Source of the DNA: Pogonophryne albipinna
Lineage: Eukaryota; Chordata; Actinopteri; Perciformes; Artedidraconidae
Length of the DNA: 64,000 nt
Reading direction: 5' to 3'
Assembly: GCA_028583405.1 (NCBI GenBank)
Contig: CM053256.1
Location: forward strand, 21,687,534 to 21,751,533
In this document: positions 10,505 through 21,261 of the stretch, in pieces
Layout: each line of letters begins with the position of its first letter
Position numbering within the stretch: position 1 is the stretch's first letter
Notes under the pieces: generated by a model
The model's database searches: none
Seen by the model: the letters and a program-made list of their open reading frames with translations, nothing else
Told to the model about the DNA's origin: nothing
Program-made: the position numbers and the translations under genes

Positions 10505-10916
10505 TGTATCATATGTTTGCTGAATTGACATGAAAGCACTAACAAATATGAATTTGCTGTAGTCAACTTCATTAAAACTTTATTAACGGGCCTAAACTCA
10601 GTAATTCACTAAAAATATGTTTATTTTTAATGGAGCCTCCTCATCTCACCGCACGGGCAAACAAGAATATGTAGCCTACAGTGTTAATATTTTACTGTAT
10701 CATTAGTGTTTAATATTACTGCTATAACAATCACACATTGAGTTCATTGTTGTGCAATGATAAAATCAGACTTTTTTTAAATAGTCTGAATGAAACGGCC
10801 GCTCTCAGGTGATCAGCTGATCAGCTGTGTCTGTGACTCTCTTTGTTTACACACCTAATAGCCCATCAGCCACAGCTCCCCCCCCCCTGATCTCTCTTCT
10901 CCAGCAGTAAAGTTTG
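10505..10916. other. Non-coding stretch
   Basis: AT-rich to 10800, then GGTGATCAGCTGATCAGCTG at 10808-10827, a TGATCAGCTGATCA palindrome, and a C8 run near 10880. No gene was seen. Confidence 0.5.
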
Positions 10917-10924
10917 ACTGTAGG

Positions 10925-11638
10925 TAGGGATGCTCCGATCGATCGGCCGTCGATCGTTATCGGCCGATACTCACTCTCTAACGATCGATCTCTAAAAATG
11001 CCGATCGCGAGAGCCGATCGCATGACGTAAAATTATGACGTAAAATACATGACACTTTTCTCTGTGCGCGGCAAAACAAGCTCGCCAAAATGGCTTCACC
11101 AGTCTGGCAGTATTTTAAGGTGTCCGAAAAGGACAATAAAATAGCGGTATGCAACGTGTGTGAAGTAGAAATCCTGCAGCTCCGCCCGCTGTGACGGACC
11201 GGTGAGCGGAGCAACACACACACTAAGAGTTAGACCTTACACACTTAGCTATTTTATCTACCTCTGGAACAAGCTACACTAGTTATAAATATGTTTATTC
11301 TTCACTGTCGGGTCACTCATTACTGGATCAGTGAGCTGCATGAGATACTGACAGGCTGTCAGGAGAGAGAGAGGAAAAGAGAGCGCTTCCGATCATTTCT
11401 CCCTTGTTATTATCCAAAGTTAATGTAAACTGGAATAATGTACTTAATCTCGATGTAATAATTATGTTGGTTGTTGTTTGTGGAAGCGCCAGTGAATGAG
11501 CCCCATTAACTGAGTTTAAAAAATCACTTTAAATGGAAGATCCCCATAGGCCCCGCCCACTCGATTGGATCGGCGATCGGTATCGGCCGATACTGATTCC
11601 GCCAATCGGCCCCAAAATTGGCGATCGGAGCATCCCTA
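10925..11638 (+). mobile_element. hAT element with truncated transposase start
   Basis: The ends TAGGGATGCTCCGATCG match inward for 17 bases. The perfect 8-bp duplication ACTGTAGG is at 10917-10924 and 11639-11646. Sub-terminal arms are rich in ATCGGCCGAT words, probably transposase binding sites. The 714-bp body keeps the first 34 codons of a transposase (11090-11194), then unrelated filler. It is a deletion derivative of an autonomous hAT. Confidence 0.93.
11090..11194 (+). pseudogene. Truncated BED-finger start of hAT transposase
   Basis: ATG at 11090 in good context (AAAATGG) begins MASPVWQYFKVSEKDNKIAV and then CNVC. This is the usual opening of a BED-finger hAT transposase (VW..F....D...A.C..C). 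The frame breaks after the first Cys pair and stops at 11192-11194, so both His ligands and the whole catalytic domain are missing. Confidence 0.7.
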
Positions 11639-11646
11639 ACTGTAGG

Positions 11647-12740
11647 TTTGGGTTTGCATATTTATGCAGTGATCTGTCTCTTCCTCTCTGCCGTATATAA
11701 GTGTTGCTTTAACGTGTACTAACACAAGTCAGCTGGCCTCTCCACTGTTGTTTTGACTAATCTTAAGTCTCCAACTTCTGTGAGAGAGAGAGTTGGAAAG
11801 AAAGAAAGAAAGAGTGTGTACGTTCGCTCCAGTTTGGAGAGATTTATGAGTGGACCAAACCAAAGAGTGTAAGAGTGTATACTCAGAGAGAGTTTGGGAG
11901 GAGAGATTTACGATCCGCCGTGTGGGTCATAATTCAAAGTTCACGCTCACATATATCACATTTTGAATCACATAGATTATGAGGGAGAACAGATTTATCA
12001 TACACACAGGTAGCACATGTGCAGGCTCCAAAAAGGCAGAGAAAAGCAAAAACAACACGCGCACACAAACTCGTACACCAGATGTTTTTTCTCTTCAAGG
12101 AAATGGAATCCTTGCGTCCAGTAAACCTGGTAATATGATGACTTTGAATTAGTGTTGGTGATTGCCTTAATCTATAATGTGCAGTCTTTTTCCTGCCTAC
12201 AAGTAAAAGCATAGATTATTTATCATCAAAGAATGTTTTTATAAGCTGTTAATTTCAGATAATATGCTATAAACAACCCATTTGTGACATACAGTTTTTG
12301 ATTGCAGTAACATCCATTTGGGTAGCACCTTTTAATCATGAGTTGGGGAAAGAAATATAGAGAACCAAATCCATGCGTCATCCAGTCCAGTGGAAGCTCT
12401 TTTACAAGTCTATCTTGATGTAAACTTTACTTTCCTATTTCCTATGATTTACTGTTTGCAGTGTGTTAAATGTTTCATGCGCCACAGAGGCCACTCTGCT
12501 GAAACCCATTCAGCTCTGAACACACAAGCCCATCTATTTCTGTTCCTGTTTGTTAAATATTAACCACACATTAACCGCTGTCTCATCCACTGTGTTTAGG
12601 TGTATGTGTGTGTTTGGGAGATAGAGACAGCTTACGTGGTGTGCAACCTTTCTGTGTGTGAACTGCATGCGTGTTTGTGTGCATCAAGTGTTTATGAGTG
12701 TGTGCATGAGTCACAGGAATGGTAAATACATGTTTTCATG
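11647..12740. other. Non-coding stretch with GA-rich tract
   Basis: A GAAA/GAGA-rich tract lies at 11780-11820, followed by two GGAGAGATTTA units (11837 and 11901). A TATATAA word sits at 11693, but no transcription unit follows. Past 11940 the sequence is AT-rich with GT-rich patches at 12600-12710. No gene was found. Confidence 0.5.
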
Positions 12741-13797
12741 CAGTGTTTCCCCTATATACAAATAGCGGCGGCGCTATAAAATATATATATATATATATAT
12801 TTTTTAAATAAAATAATAATAAGTGGCGACCCTTTTTCATTTTTGATTGTTTATTATGTGGATTTGTAGTATTTGTGTTACTGTATGTTCAATAAAGGTG
12901 TATTTTTGCTAAATCTTGAGACATTGCCACTGTATGTACTGGCAGGGGGCCAGATCTGGGGGGTTACACTTTTAATTTGCCCTGTACGATGGGCGCTGTA
13001 AGTGATGAAAGTGGGGGATGTTGGCTTATCAGGCGCCCGCAGCTCACAGCCAAAGTGCGAGCGTGGGAGCGAGCGAGGGAGAGAGAGAGAGGGCGCACCG
13101 GTACCGGCGCTGTTGTTATTAGATCTAGATTATCTGGTGCTAGCTGCGCTAACAGATATAAGAAGTAGATGTTTCTACAACCAGGGTAGAGGAGAGCTCT
13201 CCTGTCAGACTGAGAGGCTCAGTGAGGTAAAGGACTCTTGAGTGTTTATATAGTTAATGTTAGTCTAAGTTATCTCAGTGGGTCTCAAACAAATATGTGT
13301 TAACAAATTATGTAAAATGGCTGGTGTGAACGCACCCTTAGAGTTATACCCCCTAGATCTAGTCTCTAGTAATTGTGTGCTCAAAGTGCACCAGATTGAA
13401 GCATTTTACTTTAAAATGTTCAAAAAAATCTTTTTAGGGTCCCCCCCTAGAGGATGTGACATCCAACCCCCAATTAAAACAAGTTCATACAATACTGAAT
13501 ACATTTGAAGCTATTTTGACGTATATTACCTATGTCAACAAGTTTCTGTTTTTGAAGAGATTTTTCATTTATTCTTTATATATAAAATCTCGCCTATAGG
13601 GCAGCAAATTGTCTAGAACCGGCCCTGGTACTAGGCCTCAAGAGCCTTTCTTGTGCTGGCAGACACATAGAAACAAATTGGCGGGGCGCACTTCGCACGT
13701 GCACACACTAAAAAATTCCACACGCTCCACGCTCACATTATGCTAGGCCCACGTGCCTTAGCACCGCTGCTATGACTCCATCCTAGGGGAAACACTG
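12741..13797. mobile_element. hAT-like MITE, outer element of a nest
   Basis: The ends CAGTGTTTCCCCTA are identical over 14 bases in inverted orientation. A further match follows: left ATAGCGGCGGCGCTA, right ATAGCAGCGGTGCTA. The 5-bp direct repeat TCATG flanks it (12736-12740 and 13798-13802), as in hAT groups with short duplications. Without the inner insertion (12943-13627) it would be about 370 bp. A (TA)n run occupies 12780-12800. Confidence 0.78.
12943..13627. mobile_element. Inner hAT-like element sharing a module with 249-1336
   Basis: The left end is CAGGGGGCCAGATCTGG and the right end read inward is CAGGGCCGGTTCTAGA, only partly matching. The flanks are GTACTGG (12936-12942) and GTACTAGG (13628-13635), consistent with an 8-bp duplication that lost one base. 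Its middle (about 13078-13480) aligns with 527-1160: a GAGAG tract, then GCTAGCTGC-CTAAC, then GAGGAGAGCTCTCCT, CAGACTGAGAGGCTCA, TAAGTTATCTCAGTGGGTCT, and AAGTGCACCAGATTGA. No transposase remains. Confidence 0.65.
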
Positions 13798-15380
13798 TCA
13801 TGTCAATACCATCCTGGGACTTTTTAGTCGTCATGACGTTCTATTAATGAAAAGGACACTTTGATATTAATACTGCAGTTGGCCAATTATTTCTAATGGA
13901 ATTTACCTCGTTGGAATCAAATTAGAAACCGTGAAGTCAAATAAATACAGAAAATATCAGGAAATGTTATTAATTAACAAATAAATACAGTAATTGGGGC
14001 GGCAGTCTGTAGACTTGGCCTGGGAACCTTAGGGTCGCCAGTTCACGAAACCGTAAAAGTAAAACGTAAAAGTATATATATTTAAAAGAGGTAATCCAAA
14101 GATTTTGTATTTCACTTCCATAAATATGAAGGTCTTTTCATAGACTGATTTGAAATAAATCGACCAAATCAAAACAGCAGAGGCCGAGATACGCAGACTT
14201 GACTTTACTTGAGAATATGTCAACCTCCTAAAAACGCTGGAAAATACGTTCCCCATAATGCAACTCATTAGTGCCTTTCATAAAACCTTTCTTTACCCAT
14301 CAATTCCCTCATCTTTCACAAACTCCCCGTACAGTTTTTTTAAACACACTTTATGATATAGTTCTTAAATCATAAGTCCAAGCTAAGGAATTAAAAGTAT
14401 ATTTATGTTTTGGAGTACAGCATACACTGATGTAAGACCATGTGCATGCATGTTCCTATGGTTACACCTTGTGTTAAATAAAAACAATTGCAAATAATAA
14501 ATGAACAATGTCATCCCTCTTCCACCCTTCTTTTCTTGTATTTGTGATAGCGCTTACCTTGTACTACATTGCTGTTTTCTGTTATGTTTGTATTGAAAAA
14601 TATAGTATAACAACTTTTAATACAAAATCCAAGCTGTCAGAGCATTGAACTATATTCAAACTTTAGAAAGCTCTTGTAGATCGACACAAGACATAACAAA
14701 TCTGCGGATTGTCCCTTTAGTTTCAACTTGTTAAAGTCAGTGAAAGCAGTGAAAACAAAGCAAAGTACGGTAGAATACTCCAGCCCTGCAAATCAAAATT
14801 ATATTATCATACGTCTTGTTTGTGTGACTATATGTTGCAGTTCCATCTGAATTACAATCACTCTCTTGATTATAAGAACCTTACGCACAACACTTCACCT
14901 CTCAAGTGTTTAATTCCAAACTTAAGTTGTGTTTATTGTGCCCGACTCAGGTGGAAGAAAATGGCAAGAATCCCTATTTTGATGATGCAACGTTACTTTT
15001 TGTGTGTACCCCCTTCACCGGCCCGCGCAAGACAATTAATGAGAGTGTTTTGTTTTCTGGAGGCTCAGTTCTTGTAAAAGTCAGCGTGAAGAAGCTCTTG
15101 TTTTTTTTTTTTTCTATCTTGACCTTGTTGAAGCCTCCATCACCCTTCCAAATTAATATTCAAAAGCCCTTAATTAAAAACCCGCCACCCCGTCATCCTC
15201 TGGAGCAGGATAAACAAATCTGGGGCTGTGTTTGTTCCCTTCTAGCCCATCCTATACTCCTATTTTAATGATTTCGCTTCAACCTCGGAGAAAAAAAGAA
15301 AAGAAAGCAAGATGGCAATGCAGCAGAATGTGACATAAAAAGATGAAGACAAGACATAGCTGGGGGTGAGTGAGGAGAGA
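13798..15380. other. Non-coding stretch with SINE-head-like scrap
   Basis: 13997-14050 (GGGGCGGCAGT…GTCGCCAGTTCA) resembles the tRNA-like head of a fish SINE, with degenerate A- and B-box words. The rest is AT-rich. Frames of 85-120 codons at 14820-15268 overlap each other in different registers and have no domain. I count them as chance. Confidence 0.45.
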
Positions 15381-15424
15381 AGTGGTGGTGGCAAACGGGG
15401 GAGGGGGGGCGGTGTACTGTATTT

Positions 15425-15840
15425 CAGAACGTGGTTAATTACAAAAAGCATTAATGTTTTATTAACCCCTTATCAGTAATTAATCACGGTTCTTTGATGT
15501 AAAGTTCAGCTTACAAAAGCACCACGGAAAAAAAAATCTCATCCATATTAGCCCATTAAGCCGGCTGCTATGGACCAGTCTTGCTAACTGCAGAGTGCAG
15601 GACAGCCTCCGCAGGCATTAAAGCATTTGTTTTGACAGCGCTGTTTGTTTTCTACTCCCAGAAGCCATTGCAGTGCACCTCCAACTCCCACTAGTCTCTC
15701 ACCAAAGGAGCCGGTTTGCATTTCAAATATGATGGAGCTATTGCATATTGTGCACAAAATTCTACCTTTCTGCCCAATGTTTATCCAGATTCCTGCACTG
15801 TGGAACATCTCATACTGTACTGGCTGACATAATTAGATTT
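15425..15840. promoter_or_regulatory. Candidate conserved regulatory block
   Basis: A dense group of homeodomain-type words: GGTTAATTAC (15433), GCATTAATG (15448), CAGTAATTAATCAC (15474). TTCTTTGATG at 15491 fits a TCF/LEF site. It is followed by CCATTAAGCCGGCTGC and GCAGGCATTAAAGC. The block is single-copy looking and free of microsatellites. Enhancer function is an inference from motif density. Confidence 0.35.
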
Positions 15841-16265
15841 CCTCTAACATAGAGGTGATTCTTTTCTTTTAACACAATGAGTAGTACAATGCTGCTAATG
15901 GAATCCCAGGAACGTCGTCTGAGCCAGTGTTGGGCAGTGGGATAACATCTCAGGAAAAGCTTATTTTGAAGAAGGACATGTCAAATAGTAGCGCTAATAT
16001 TGCACTTTAAGATTTTAAAGGTGCATTCTAACCTAATTTATAATGAAATGTAATATATTAAAAATGTAGAGGTTAGAGATTTCGGCTGGGAATTTCGGGT
16101 CAAACTGAGAAGTTAATAACATTTTGCCTTTTTAAGAACATCATATCAATTGTTTTAGCTTGAATGCACTTTAAGAAACTAATTTCTAAAGGGCTCAATG
16201 ACATGAAGCAACAGATTTAATCTTTGATCATATTTGTTTGCCTTTTCTAACATTTTACATGTAAT
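15841..16265. other. Non-coding stretch
   Basis: AT-rich sequence without recognisable features up to the TTAA that precedes the next transposon. Confidence 0.5.
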
Positions 16266-16269
16266 TTAA

Positions 16270-16535
16270 AGGTAGAGTATACGTAACAATGGAGAAACCA
16301 GCTCAAGTGCGCTAGAATTTGAAAATACGCAGCCGACAAAAATCTGCCCCTTCCTTCAGACTTCCTTACAGAGCCCCTCCTCCAACACACACGGACGCGC
16401 ACATGACCAATGAGGGCACAAGATATGTTTGTGCACGAGATGGAAGGCTGACAGGCAGGTAGGCCATCCAGTTATTTTAGCCGAGCCGGATACTTTCTCG
16501 TGTGCACGAGATACTTTTTTTCTAACACAATGAGT

Positions 16536-16591
<56 letters not shown>

Positions 16592-16774
16592 CATGGCGAC
16601 CGGACATCTTCTTCATAAAACTAATAATATGGCGTAATAATCGGGCAGTTCGATGTGTCTAACCATAAGAAAATATCTCGTGCGAACGAGAAAGTATATC
16701 GTGCGCACGAAGCGTGGCCTCGTTTTATTTATTTTTCTCTCTGAACCCTCCAGGGCTCCGTACCTACCCCACCT
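16270..16774. mobile_element. TTAA-target element with palindromic CTCGTG motifs
   Basis: The left end is AGGTAGAGTA and the right end read inward is AGGTGGGGTA (8 of 10), with TTAA at 16266-16269 and 16775-16778. Inside are inverted copies of a TACTTTCTCGTG…CACGAGATA segment (16489-16514 and 16673-16700), the palindrome CTCGTGTGCACGAG (16497-16510) and TCGTGCGCACGA (16699-16710). They enclose a (CA)26 array. No transposase. Confidence 0.65.
16537..16589. repeat. (CA)26 microsatellite
   Basis: Uninterrupted CA dimers at the centre of the TTAA element 16270-16774, between its inner inverted repeats. Confidence 0.97.
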
Positions 16775-16778
16775 TTAA

Positions 16779-17522
16779 GCGAATAATATAATAGTTTCAG
16801 AAATCGAATAGAGGTTGTGATTCTAGTGATGTGGTATGATATCTACCAAAAAGGTTAATTATACTGCAATATAACATATAATAAAAGTAATGTGGAGAAT
16901 TTTTTTTATTTTAAACATTTCAGGGGAGAGAACTTTTTATTTTATTGTCTTTCTATTTATTTTTTATATGATTTATTTTTGAGATTTTCAATACACAAAG
17001 ACAGCAGCAATACATTACATTAACCCTGTGATTGCTTACAAAACAACCCATAGAAACAATACATCAGTTACAATTAGACAATAATGCAATAATGAAAAAA
17101 CAAACAAACACGTAACACAATATAACAATACTAAATACAATGGCATAAGTGTATTACTTAAAATGTATCTTTAATTAAAATGTAGCTATTGTTATTTGCA
17201 ATCATTGATATTTGAAACTGTATTCTTAACAATGAGTTGATCCAGAACAATTGCCAACACTTTTTTATAATCAATAAATTACTGCATGTTAAGAAAACAT
17301 GCAAAACTGCCCTAAAAATCCTGTTTTCAGCCTCTCGAATATGGACATCTCTTGATTTTCTCTGCTTTATTTCATATTGAAGTGAATATCTTTTCATTTT
17401 TGACTGACAAAACCTCATTGAAGTAGCCTACCTTTGACTTTGAGTAACTGTAATGAACATTTGTCACTATTTTCCGACGTTCGAAGATTAATGGACTTGT
17501 TTTTCTTTCTTCTTTGTTTCAG
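16779..17522. other. AT-rich stretch ending in a pyrimidine tract
   Basis: AT-rich with no repeat ends recognised. An 86-codon minus-strand frame (17158-17418) has no recognised domain. The last 30 bases (17493-17522) form a strong pyrimidine tract ending CAG, which fits a 3' splice site. Confidence 0.45.
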
Positions 17523-17677
17523 ATCCACTCCAGCAGGGTTATGAGCTGTCCCGAGTCGGGAAATGGATTGTAGTCACCCGCAGAGAGGAAGATGACTGTA
17601 GCCTTTCACCTAAAACCCCAGGCGGCCCTTCTGTCTCTCAGGGTGCTGTCTGGGGTGATGTGGAGGTCGTGGGGTGA
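17523..17677 (+). CDS. Possible exon after a strong splice acceptor
   Basis: The sequence TTTTTCTTTCTTCTTTGTTTCAG ends at 17522 and is a near-ideal acceptor. One frame after it (starting CCA at 17525) stays open for 50 codons, reading PLQQGYELSRVGKWIVVTRR and then an acidic, Ser/Pro/Gly-rich part. It stops at TGA 17675-17677. A GG|GTGAAT donor overlaps the stop and a GAG|GTCAGT donor sits at 17713. I do not recognise the protein. It could be a last coding exon, an internal exon using the first donor, a non-coding exon or chance. Confidence 0.25.
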
Positions 17678-18469
17678 ATCAGAGGCCAGCTGGACTATGA
17701 GAGGGTGATCATGAGGTCAGTGGAGCAACACTGTTTGTGTGTGAGTGTGCGGGGGACTGTTGGGGTGTCGGAGTGATATTGGGGGTGAACGTCAGGTCAG
17801 GGTGCCTATGTACACTAGGACTGTGGGGTCAAGGAATGGTCACTTTGAGTCTTTACTCAACTGTGTTTAAACATGAGCTCAGACAAACAGAAAACACAAC
17901 CTGGGGTCGAATTGTCAAAAAAATCAACTACTTTTTTTAACTTTTATGGAAAATGTCAACGGGTTAAGGAAAATGTGAAGGATAATTCATTAGGATCCAA
18001 CTGCACTTGCATTTGGCGATGTATTTGATGTATTATTCGGTAAATGGACTACTGAACTTCGCTCCATGCGTTCTTATCATTTATTCAGGTATTCCAAGCG
18101 TGGACAAAAATGAAAAATATATTTCTTATCTACCAAGATTTGAATAATACAAAAATGTAAGGTCAAAGGTCAAACTATTTAATTTAAAATAACCCTTAAT
18201 GCAATATATGCTCAACTTGTTAGGCCTACAAATCTACCACTGTGCATATCACCATTTAAACATGTTGAATTAAATAAAAATAGATTAAGAAACACCCAAA
18301 AACTCAGTAAATAACTGGAAATGTTGACTTTTTAAATTCATTTTACAGTCAAAAGTGTAACGTTCATAGTTTGCCTTTTGGTTTAACATAACATTAAAGT
18401 AAAATGCTAAATAAGCCTTGCAACTTACATGGTCTGCGTTTGGTGTTCATTGCTATTTGTTATTTGTTA
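17678..18469. other. Non-coding stretch
   Basis: G/T-rich to about 17850, then AT-rich. No gene, repeat family or RNA was recognised. Confidence 0.5.
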
Positions 18470-18574
18470 TTTCCGCGAACAACCGAATGGAGCGACACTT
18501 CAAACGTCTGGCCGCAAGGAATTATGGGACGGCATTATCTCCAGTAAAGGATGAACTGTAAAGAAGATAACAAG
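18470..18574 (+). promoter_or_regulatory. Possible promoter and first exon
   Basis: An isolated CpG-bearing patch in AT-rich DNA. TTTCCGCG at 18470 fits an ETS-type core. GCAAGGAATTATGGGACGGC (18515-18534) on its minus strand resembles the CCCATAATGC-like ZNF143/STAF site usual at transcription starts. At 18571 CAAG|GTAAGA is an excellent 5' splice site. An ATG at 18551 opens eight codons (MNCKEDNK) that run into the donor. This could be the start of a plus-strand transcript, coding or not. No downstream exon is identified. Confidence 0.3.
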
Positions 18575-18576
18575 GT

Positions 18577-20028
18577 AAGAGTTTAAGCTTCTTTCCTATC
18601 AAGCAGAGAAGTCAAAAAGGTCTTATCATGGCTGCTACTTAGTTACTTCAGTGTCATTTTACTTGGGAAATCTTCCTGAGTGACAAAGACTATTCGAGTT
18701 TGCAGCTGCATTATTAGCTCATCTAAATTAAAGTAAATGTAATTTCCTCTGTACAAACACATACACATGACTTTCTCCCCAACTACCAGTCCTGTTCTCT
18801 GCACAAAAGTACAGACAAGACACTGGAGGCCATGTTACCATTGTTGATGCTTTTGTTGTTATTGTTCCTGCCCGTGTTGATTAAATTAGGAAATCCTTTA
18901 AGTCGGCAGAAAAGAGGGGCGCGTTGTTTTATTATTAAAGAGGGAAGAGACACCCCTGCGAACATTGCGCCGGTTAATGAGAAGTACAGCAGAGTGCTTC
19001 AGGACTCTGAGATTTCAATAACATGGCAGAGCAACCCCCCCCACCTTCTCTTAACCCCCCGTCTCCTAACCCCCCTCTGTGAGGTGGATAATACAACAGC
19101 CCCCCCTCCGTCTGGTTGCTCCATCCTTGTTTTCTTCGCTGGCAGAGACTGTAGGTGCTGTCTGAGAGACAAATGTAGTTGAGCAGCCTTTAGGTTCTCT
19201 TTTTGTTTTCCCCCCTTTAAAAAAAAAGGGTTTAAAAAGACTTGAACAATATGATTTTGGGAGAAAGATACTTTTAGATGTTTTTATTGGAGCATTGTAT
19301 TTGATGAATTCCATTGGTCATTTTTTTTAAGACAAATATTTGTTGCTACCCCCAGAATTTAGTTTTTAGCCAAGTGGATGCACTTCAGATCATTTCTTTA
19401 CATTTAAATTGTCCCCTGAAAACCAAAGATAATGGTAACACATATACACAGATCTTTGAGTTAAGACAGACTAATATAATATACAGTTTTTTTTAGTCAA
19501 GTAGCAGCACTAAACTGTAGTAATACTCTGATAAAAGTAAACGTTACCTGTATCAAGTAACGCTGCGGAGCCAATCAATGTGACGCTGTGGCCATAAAGG
19601 CGCCACACTAAAGATTATACTGAGAGTGAAACAGATGGAAAGCCAAAGGTCTGACTGTAAAGTTGTATTTTGTACCTTTCTCCCTGGTTTTCAGAGTGAA
19701 GACACGAGTACTAGTAACCTATCTAGTAACTAATACATATCCACAGAGATTTGAGCTAAGACTGATTAATGCAGTTTCAGTTCTGCAATAAGATTTAAAT
19801 AAACTTTATTTTTTAACTTGACCTCTGAACATTTCCAGAAGGCTTTTCTGAAATAATAATGCATTCTGATTATCATTTATTCTTCCCATTCAACCATTGA
19901 AGATAACTTACAGCAGTCGGCTAAATTCCACAAAGTACTTCAAATGTTTCTAAGTGATTTTTACTTATTTTTCACCTGGAATTTAAACTTTTTGGAAAAG
20001 TCCTATCAAATGTTTTTATACCATCTTT
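18577..20028. other. Non-coding stretch
   Basis: AT-rich, with a C-rich patch at 19035-19105 and a poly-purine run at 19215. The 116-codon plus frame at 18832-19182 crosses low-complexity CCCC/CCT runs and has no domain. No repeat ends were recognised. Confidence 0.45.
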
Positions 20029-20040
20029 CTAAATTCTTAC

Positions 20041-20229
20041 TTCAGCTTTACAGCGCCTGCATTGTTTGCTGAAAACCATGTCAGTTTTATCTGCATTCAC
20101 TTTACACTGGGCCACAATACCGGTGCCAGGCAGTAATCCACGATGAAATGCCATTTCAAGAATAACAGTCATCTCGTCTTTTATTTTGCTTTCCACCGTC
20201 TCACAGATTGTAGCGTAGGTGGGTGCCAT
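20041..20229 (-). CDS. Possible first coding exon, unknown protein
   Basis: On the minus strand an ATG at 20229 in good context (ACAATGG) opens 63 codons that end GCT GAA followed directly by GTAAGA, a near-consensus 5' splice site with GT at 20039-20040. If unspliced, the frame adds only VRI before a stop. The peptide has an acidic, helix-like part (ETVESKIKDEMTVILEMAF), a Gly-rich turn, and CRRC near the end (Cys57, Cys60). Codon use looks protein-like. I do not recognise the family. An N-terminal exon of a zinc-finger gene, a retained transposon exon or chance are all possible. Confidence 0.3.
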
Positions 20230-20427
20230 TGTTAGGGCAAGGTCACGTCTACTGCATGTATTTAGTGCAAGAGTGGATGTATGTTTTTGCTTTTGCTAGT
20301 CAGTGTGCATATTTGCCAGAGTGTGTGTGGCTGCATCTGTTGTTTAGAGGGTCGTGTCAGACTGTTGATTCACCAGACATACTGCCACTGCATTCCCTCC
20401 TACACGACTGCTGTTTCCCATACAGGC

Positions 20428-20428
<1 letters not shown>

Positions 20429-20476
<48 letters not shown>
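20429..20476. repeat. (GT)24 microsatellite
   Basis: Uninterrupted GT dimers, then a degenerate TCTGTGTATTTGTCTGTG tail. Confidence 0.97.
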
Positions 20477-20477
<1 letters not shown>

Positions 20478-20509
20478 TGTGTATTTGTCTGTGTGTGAGT
20501 GAAAGACAG

Positions 20510-21261
20510 CACATAATGTTTACATGCACACACTCAGAGTCTTTGACCAGGCAGGGCAGTAAACAGACAGCAATCATAAAAACATGCTGTTGATCCCTCG
20601 TCGTGTTTAATCAGGGGAAGCCAGCAAAAGGAAACTGAACATAAATCATTATAGCTGTCTGTCAAAGGTGGAATCACATTACCTTCATTCATATTGCCTT
20701 TTAATATTGCAATTTGTAGTTTCACTGAATGTACACTGATTACAAAAAAGTGTATTTGTGTACAGTAGCTTAAGAAGATGTAGGTGTTTACACTGCTTTG
20801 ACATATCGAGGATTTGATGTAGTCAGATCTCTTGTTCCTTCACATTTCCTTTTCTCTTATTGCCTGTAATTAAGGCTTGAATACCAATATCATGTTTGGT
20901 GATGTTTAGGAAAAGACAGTATGGAATACAAGTCAAAGGGTCCCCTTGCCTTGATATAAAGGATACACAACAACTAGAAATATCGTGTTAATCTTTTCTT
21001 GATAGTTCATGTATTTTTTAAACAGACTCTGTTTTCTACTTCTCTAGCATGATAGCAAGCTTTTCATGTCACCCTTCATCACCCAATTGACTTTTTGTGA
21101 GTGTTTTTTGTGAGTGTTTTTTATTCGCAATCTGTGATAATATCCTAAATCGTTCCATCCCAGTAAATGAAGCTGCCAGCCCATTGTGAGACCACATCTT
21201 TATACACATCAGTGTTTGTATGGATTAAACAATTAAAATAATCCATGTTAGCTAGTGACCT
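20510..21261. other. Non-coding stretch
   Basis: AT-rich sequence. A short tandem duplication of TGTGAGTGTTTTT occurs at about 21095-21122. No gene was seen. Confidence 0.5.

Noticed and set aside
11690..11720. TATA-box promoter (TATATAA at 11693)
   Set aside because: No initiator, exon or donor follows, and TATATAA is frequent by chance in this AT-rich DNA.
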